Shown one piece after another: positions 60,242 through 64,000 of a stretch of DNA of 64,000 bases. The notes under the pieces are model-generated. The model saw nothing but the letters and a program-made list of their open reading frames with translations, was not told where the DNA came from and did no database searches. The stretch's first letter is position 1. Every line of letters begins with the position of its first letter. A program made the position numbers and the translations under genes. This DNA is from Enterobacter asburiae (GTDB lineage Bacteria > Pseudomonadota > Gammaproteobacteria > Enterobacterales > Enterobacteriaceae), in contig JAAQVN010000001.1 in the NCBI GenBank assembly GCA_011754535.1, positions 1,984,001 through 2,048,000 of the forward strand, in the 5' to 3' direction.

Positions 60242-60520
60242 TTAAACGTCATCCATGGTGTAGCCCACCACGATTTCAAGCGTCTTACGAATGACATCCG
60301 TCTGAACAACGTCGTTGGTCGCTTCCAGCGTCTGAATGAGCCAGAGGATGATGGCTTTATTGGACAGATGTCCTTCAGAAGCCAGAACACAGCGTACTGC
60401 AGTAGAAAAAACAGCAGACTCTTCAGCAAAACGATCGCCTGCATGACGGAAATACTCCGACAGCGCGCTTTCTAAAAAAGCAGAATGGTATTCGGGTTGT
60501 AGCTGAATATTTTGTCTCAT
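60242..60520 (-). CDS. ariR: biofilm/acid-resistance regulator AriR (YmgB)
   Basis: 92-aa Hha-fold family small protein. EESAVFSTAVRCVLASEGHLSNKAIILWLIQTLEAT and DVIRKTLEIVVGYTMDDV match E. coli YmgB. In E. coli it reduces biofilm formation and affects acid resistance via the Rcs pathway. Last of ycgZ-ymgA-ariR. Confidence 0.87.
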   Translation of the reverse strand: MRQNIQLQPEYHSAFLESALSEYFRHAGDRFAEESAVFSTAVRCVLASEGHLSNKAIILWLIQTLEATNDVVQTDVIRKTLEIVVGYTMDDV

Positions 60521-60549
60521 TTGTTCTCACCGTAGCTGTTAAATTGCAG

Positions 60550-60870
60550 TCAATGTATTTTTTTGGGATCGGACGGTTTTCCCTTTCCAAATAACGGCAC
60601 TACATTGTCTCTTTGATAACTGAGAGGTCCCTCTCTGTTCATTCGTCCTTGTGCGGCTCTGCGACGTTTTAATCCGAGGCTTTTTGATCCGATATCGGCA
60701 ATCACCCTCGCAAGTGTCTCCCGCCGCCGGGGATCCTTTTCATGTGCTTTCATATCCCGCAGACGCAGAACCAGCGCTTCCGTTGTAACGGGACCGTGCT
60801 CCTTCAAAAGTGAAAGAACGGCTTGTCCAATCAGCTGGTCAGTCAGCGTGTCTGCGTCACTGCTTTTCAT
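60550..60870 (-). CDS. ymgA: YmgA-like connector protein
   Basis: 106-aa protein: MKSSDADTL, then LIGQAVLSLLKEHG, then DPRRRETLARVIADI, corresponding to E. coli YmgA (90 aa) with a longer basic C-terminus ending KKIH in both. In E. coli YmgA and its partners act through RcsC/D to raise colanic acid and lower curli. ATG 60870 begins four bases after the ycgZ stop. Confidence 0.78.
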   Translation of the reverse strand: MKSSDADTLTDQLIGQAVLSLLKEHGPVTTEALVLRLRDMKAHEKDPRRRETLARVIADIGSKSLGLKRRRAAQGRMNREGPLSYQRDNVVPLFGKGKPSDPKKIH

Positions 60871-60874
60871 AACA

Positions 60875-61114
60875 TTATCGTTCGAAGAGAAGACCAAGCA
60901 GCATGTGGTAATGCTGCTCCTCTTCCGGGCCATCGGCTCTTTCGAGGCGGCTTAATAGTTTGGTACAGAGCGATTTACGATTGAGGTTCCGCCCGTCGCT
61001 AAGGATCTCAACAACCACCTGACCGAGCGTTTCTTGCTGGGTAGGAAGAGAGGCTTTTTCGAAGTACTGTGCGATTGCTGCTGCGGAATCTGCGACGTGA
61101 CCTTTCTGCTGCAT
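60875..61114 (-). CDS. ycgZ: YcgZ-like connector protein
   Basis: 79-aa protein. QYFEKASLPTQQETLGQVVVEILSDGRNLNRKSLCTKLLSRLE matches E. coli YcgZ. ATG 61114 has AGGAG six bases upstream; an open frame upstream has no homology. First gene of the operon controlled by BluR in E. coli. Confidence 0.87.
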   Translation of the reverse strand: MQQKGHVADSAAAIAQYFEKASLPTQQETLGQVVVEILSDGRNLNRKSLCTKLLSRLERADGPEEEQHYHMLLGLLFER

Positions 61115-61452
61115 GTTTCGCTCCTGTAAAATTTTGTAATCAGTAACGTTACATTTAAGGTATACACAATTTATAAATCTGTACATTAAAAATGTACAAT
61201 TTTTTAAATTTAGTATGATATATTTTATAAAGTGCTTTTTATTCATGTGGTTAAGATGGTGTGGCGCATCGGTGAAATCACAGGATATATTGTACAAAGC
61301 TGTGCGTTGCAGTTAAGTTGTACAGCACGGAAAAAGGTCTCATTAAAAGCCGTAAATGGTTGAGATGTAAATTATTTGTCAGCCAATTAATGTGCTATAA
61401 ATGATCCTTACCCACCTTTATTGTGGCCAAAACCCTAACCCCCAGGAATAGC
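61115..61452. promoter_or_regulatory. ycgZ/bluF divergent promoter region (338 bp)
   Basis: AT-rich region. It holds the ycgZ promoter with its dyad (61180-61198) and two further TGTACA half-sites at 61291 and 61319 on the bluF side. No gene seen. Confidence 0.6.
61170..61199 (-). promoter_or_regulatory. ycgZ promoter overlapped by BluR-type operator
   Basis: On the minus strand: -35 TTGTAC (61199-61194), 18-bp spacer, -10 TATAAA (61175-61170). The dyad TGTACATT-AAA-AATGTACA (61180-61198) covers the -35 and most of the spacer, the classic place for a MerR-family protein. BluR represses this operon in E. coli. Confidence 0.7.
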
Positions 61453-62673
61453 ATGCTTACAACCATCATTTACCGCAGTCATATCTGCGAAGACGTTCCA
61501 GTGAAAGCGCTGGAAACAATGGTCGCTGCTGCAAATAGTAAAAACCGGCAATCCAATGTCACGGGGATCTTGCTGTTTAACGGCACACATTTTTTCCAGT
61601 TGCTTGAGGGGCCAGCGGATCATGTTTCTGCTATTTATGAGCAGATCTGCAACGACACCCGCCACCATAACGTGGTAGAGCTGATGCGGGATCACGGGCC
61701 TGTCCGGCGTTTTGGCAAGGTGGGCATGGAGCTTTTTGATTTACGCCAGTTCGACAGGGATGAGGTGCTGCAGCAGGTGCTCAACAGAGGCACGACGCGC
61801 TACCAGCTGACGTATAATGACCGCCCGCTGCAGTTTTTCCGTACCTTTGTTGAGGCCACAGAAAAAGCGAACTATTTTGAACTGCCTCCTGCAGATTCAT
61901 GGGATTTTGTGCCTGAAGACACGCACTTATCTGCACAACCTGAGGTGGTCGCGAAAGGGGCGGATTGTAGCTTTGCCTTTCAACCGATAGTCGATCCGTT
62001 TATGCAGCGGGTCGTCTCCTGGGAGGCGCTTCTCCGCACCCCGTCCGGCGACTCGCCGGGGGTCTACTTCGCCAACCGCTCGCGCGAGGACGTGTATGCC
62101 TCTGATTTGCAAAGCAAGCAGGTGGCGCTCTCAATGGCCAGCGCGCTGGGGTTACAGGACCAGACGTTGTCTCTTAACCTGCTGCCTATGACGCTGGTCA
62201 ATCTCCCCAACGCCGTGGACTTTCTGCTTACCGCCATCGAAGCAAATGGTTTTGTGCCCGAGCAAATTATGGTCGAGTTCACCGAGAGCGAAGCCATTTC
62301 CCGTTTCGATGAGTTCACAGACTCGGTCAGACAGTTAAAAAGTGCGGGGATCAGCGTAACGATCGATCACTTTGGTGCCGGTTTTGCCGGGCTACAGCTG
62401 CTGGCCCAGTTCCAGCCGGACAGAATTAAGATTAATCGTGATCTGGTAGCGAACGTGCACAAAAGTGGTCCGCGTCAGGCTATTATTCAGGCGATTATCA
62501 AATGCTGTTCTTCGCTGGAAATTCAGTTCTGCGCGGTCGGCGTGGAGAAGGCGGAAGAGTGGATGTGGCTGGAGTCTGCGGGGATTTCCCAGTTCCAGGG
62601 ACATCTTTTCGCCAGCCCCCGGCACGGCGGTATTCCGGCCATTGCATGGCCAGAGAAAAAATTCGACTTTTGA
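61453..62673 (+). CDS. bluF: blue-light sensor with BLUF and EAL domains
   Basis: 406-aa protein. N-terminal BLUF domain (residues 1-95) with the FAD-contacting Tyr7 and Gln49 (HFFQLLEG). C-terminal EAL domain (about 170-400). E. coli BluF does not degrade c-di-GMP but binds BluR in blue light and lifts repression. Here EAL is intact at 191-193 and Lys in DRIKINRD is kept, but DDFG is DHFG and the AEGVE motif reads AVGVE, so hydrolysis is doubtful. ATG 61453 follows CAGGAATAGC. Confidence 0.93.
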   Translation: MLTTIIYRSHICEDVPVKALETMVAAANSKNRQSNVTGILLFNGTHFFQLLEGPADHVSAIYEQICNDTRHHNVVELMRDHGPVRRFGKVGMELFDLRQFDRDEVLQQVLNRGTTRYQLTYNDRPLQFFRTFVEATEKANYFELPPADSWDFVPEDTHLSAQPEVVAKGADCSFAFQPIVDPFMQRVVSWEALLRTPSGDSPGVYFANRSREDVYASDLQSKQVALSMASALGLQDQTLSLNLLPMTLVNLPNAVDFLLTAIEANGFVPEQIMVEFTESEAISRFDEFTDSVRQLKSAGISVTIDHFGAGFAGLQLLAQFQPDRIKINRDLVANVHKSGPRQAIIQAIIKCCSSLEIQFCAVGVEKAEEWMWLESAGISQFQGHLFASPRHGGIPAIAWPEKKFDF

Positions 62674-62789
62674 TAAAGCCGGGCGCAATTGAGTCGGTCT
62701 GGCTGTACGAATGGCAAATTTTGTACAACAATGTATTAACAGATGGGTGGTGGAATGTCCCATTCACCTGGGCAAAATACGGTCTTAGT

Positions 62790-62808
62790 TATACAAATGG
62801 TTTGTACA
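62790..62808. promoter_or_regulatory. candidate BluR operator upstream of bluR
   Basis: TATACAAA-TGG-TTTGTACA, an 8-3-8 dyad with one mismatch, the same geometry as the ycgZ site. A further TGTACA half-site is at 62722. Autoregulation of bluR is suggested. Confidence 0.55.
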
Positions 62809-62861
62809 ATCTGATAAGGTTGGTGCAGTTAGGTATGGAAGTTCTGAGCGTGAGGGAGTTA

Positions 62862-63593
62862 ATGGCCTATTACAGTATCGGCGAAGTAGCCGAACGATGC
62901 GGTATCAACCCCGTTACGCTGCGTGCCTGGCAGCGCCGTTATGGATTGTTGAAGCCGCAGCGCAGCGAAGGGGGTCATCGTCAGTTCGACGATGAAGATA
63001 TCCTGCGTATCGAAGAGATCAAGCGCCTGATGAAAAGCGGCGTTTCGGTCGGAAAAGTCAAAGCCCTGCTGGAAAACAAAGAAGTTCTGACCCAGGGTAA
63101 CTGGGCCTCGTTCCAGGAAGAGATGATGACCGTTCTGCGCTACGCCAGCCCGGCAAAGCTGCGTGCCAAAATCGGCGAATTTCGCCGCGACCACGCGATG
63201 GATGCGCTGATCGATAACATCATTTCCCCCGTCCGCCAGCGAATGAATCAGGATCAAAATACCGTACGCCACATGGCGAGCATGCTTGACGGTGTTCTGA
63301 TTGAATTCGCGATTGCAAGCCTGGCGGAGTCGCGCAAGAAAGCGGGTAACGATGCGTTGCTTATCGGCTGGGAATGCGATGACCGGACCCACCTGTGGCT
63401 GGAAGCCGCGCGCTTATCGCACAAGGGCTGGCACATTGATGTTCTGGCCGAGCCGATTGATTCCCCGCGTCCTGAGCTCTTCCCGGGGCAAAAAATCTTC
63501 GTCTGGACGGGAAAAGCGCCAACACCGCGTCAGCAGGAACAGCTCGATCACTGGCGTGAACAGGGTTTTACCGTTTCATTTCATCACTCATAA
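62862..63593 (+). CDS. bluR: MerR-family repressor BluR (YcgE)
   Basis: 243-aa regulator. The MerR winged helix is at the N-terminus ([40 protein letters not shown]) and a B12-binding-like C-terminal domain follows without cobalamin ligands. ATG 62862 matches the length of E. coli BluR and has GGGAG upstream; ATG 62835 would add nine residues. Partner of BluF. Confidence 0.92.
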   Translation: MAYYSIGEVAERCGINPVTLRAWQRRYGLLKPQRSEGGHRQFDDEDILRIEEIKRLMKSGVSVGKVKALLENKEVLTQGNWASFQEEMMTVLRYASPAKLRAKIGEFRRDHAMDALIDNIISPVRQRMNQDQNTVRHMASMLDGVLIEFAIASLAESRKKAGNDALLIGWECDDRTHLWLEAARLSHKGWHIDVLAEPIDSPRPELFPGQKIFVWTGKAPTPRQQEQLDHWREQGFTVSFHHS

Positions 63594-63597
63594 TCAG

Positions 63598-63618
63598 AGG
63601 CCTTGAGGGCCTTTTTTT
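63598..63618 (+). terminator. bluR terminator
   Basis: AGGCC, loop TTGAG, GGCCT with a run of T residues, just after the bluR stop. Confidence 0.85.
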
Positions 63619-63752
63619 GTTTTGGTCCCTTCCTGAACAAAAGCTATCTCAAAAATAGGCATTTCCGATGCATATTTTACTTTTCCTTTCGTCGCTGTTT
63701 CCTCCGTTCAATAATCCATTAATTTTCAAAGTATTGAACAATTAAATCCATC

Positions 63753-63807
63753 CCGCCCGCATCTCCTGACAGGGTCTATGCTTAATAAAAGTAGACAAAA
63801 AGGGCGG
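63753..63807. other. nested stem structure upstream of sufA, possible small RNA
   Basis: Outer arms CCGCCC (63753) and GGGCGG (63802), inner arms GTCTA (63774) and TAGAC (63792). It lies in the 310-bp bluR-sufA gap. E. coli has the small RNA gene rydB in the ydiH-sufA interval, so a homologue is possible; I cannot confirm by sequence. Confidence 0.35.
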
Positions 63808-63841
63808 TTTAGCCGAATGCCCCTGCTGACAGAGGGTTGAA

Positions 63842-63858
63842 GTGATAATCGTTATCAC
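63842..63858. promoter_or_regulatory. Fur box of sufA
   Basis: GTGATAATCGTTATCAC is a perfect 7-bp dyad of Fur-box type, 45 bp before the sufA start. The suf operon is iron-repressed in E. coli. Confidence 0.8.
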
Positions 63859-63903
63859 TAACATGGTGTTATGCCCTGATGGCTAATCAGATGAGGTGGA
63901 CCT

Positions 63904-64000
63904 ATGGAACTGCATTCAGAAACCTTCAATCCTGCCGATTTTGCCTGGCGTGGTTTAACGCTCACGCCTGCGGCGGCAGCGCATATCCACGAGCTGGTGG
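63904..64000 (+). CDS. sufA: Fe-S cluster carrier SufA, cut by window end
   Basis: The first 32 codons, MELHSETFNPADFAWRGLTL and onward, match the N-terminus of E. coli SufA, an A-type carrier that delivers Fe-S clusters under iron or oxidative stress. The Cys ligands lie beyond the window. First gene of the sufABCDSE operon in relatives. GAGGTGGACCT precedes ATG 63904. Confidence 0.92.
   Translation, partial: MELHSETFNPADFAWRGLTLTPAAAAHIHELV

Overview
The window is a chromosome segment from a member of the Enterobacteriaceae, most probably Enterobacter or a close relative such as Lelliottia. Most genes are in the same order as in E. coli K-12 (katE-cedA-tcyP-ydjM-yniCBA-ydiZ-pfkB-ydiY-thrS-infC-rpmI-rplT-pheMST-ihfA-btuCED-nlpC-ydiV-selO, then aroH-ppsR-ppsA and rprA-ydiK-ydiJ-menI-ydiH, then sufA). 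Genes K-12 lacks at these points interrupt that backbone. The genus is inferred from overall pattern and remembered protein similarity, not from a search.

1-11 kb: stress and metabolism genes (catalase HPII cut at base 1, cystine symporter, LexA-controlled ydjM, an inserted kduD, sugar-phosphate phosphatase, fructosamine-kinase-like yniA, pfkB, outer-membrane ydiY) plus two tiny membrane-protein genes, yniD and a yncL homologue. 11-21.5 kb: the translation/IHF cluster thrS-infC-rpmI-rplT and pheM-pheS-pheT-ihfA, with the AUU start of infC and the pheM attenuator intact, then btuC-btuE-btuD and nlpC. 21.7-24 kb: degenerate EAL protein YdiV and AMPylase SelO.

24-35.7 kb, inserted: a ketone-body operon (3-hydroxybutyrate dehydrogenase, GntP-type permease, thiolase, CoA-transferase B and A) divergent from a LysR regulator with a near-perfect operator-like dyad, then a full Fur-boxed haem uptake locus hemP-hmuRSTUV. 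In K-12 only the hemP homologue (ydiE) remains at this position. 35.8-50 kb: aroH with a TrpR operator, the ppsR/ppsA divergent pair, an inserted GPH symporter plus GH3 glycosidase operon that ends against the small RNA gene rprA, then ydiK, ydiJ, menI and ydiH.

50-63.6 kb, inserted between ydiH and sufA: two paralogous Crp/FNR-fold regulators, a divergent chaperone-usher fimbrial operon with a LuxR-type regulator at its end, a formate dehydrogenase H paralogue with Cys in place of Sec and a sigma54-like promoter, and a blue-light/biofilm module (ycgZ-ymgA-ariR, bluF, bluR) with TGTACA dyads. The most unusual signal is a set of three GTCTA-N4-TAGAC palindromes in the 405-bp gap between the fimbrial genes and the paired regulators; they have the 5-N4-5 layout of Crp/FNR operators and I propose them as sites for these regulators. 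sufA begins at the right edge. I saw no tRNA or rRNA gene, insertion sequence, phage gene or CRISPR array.
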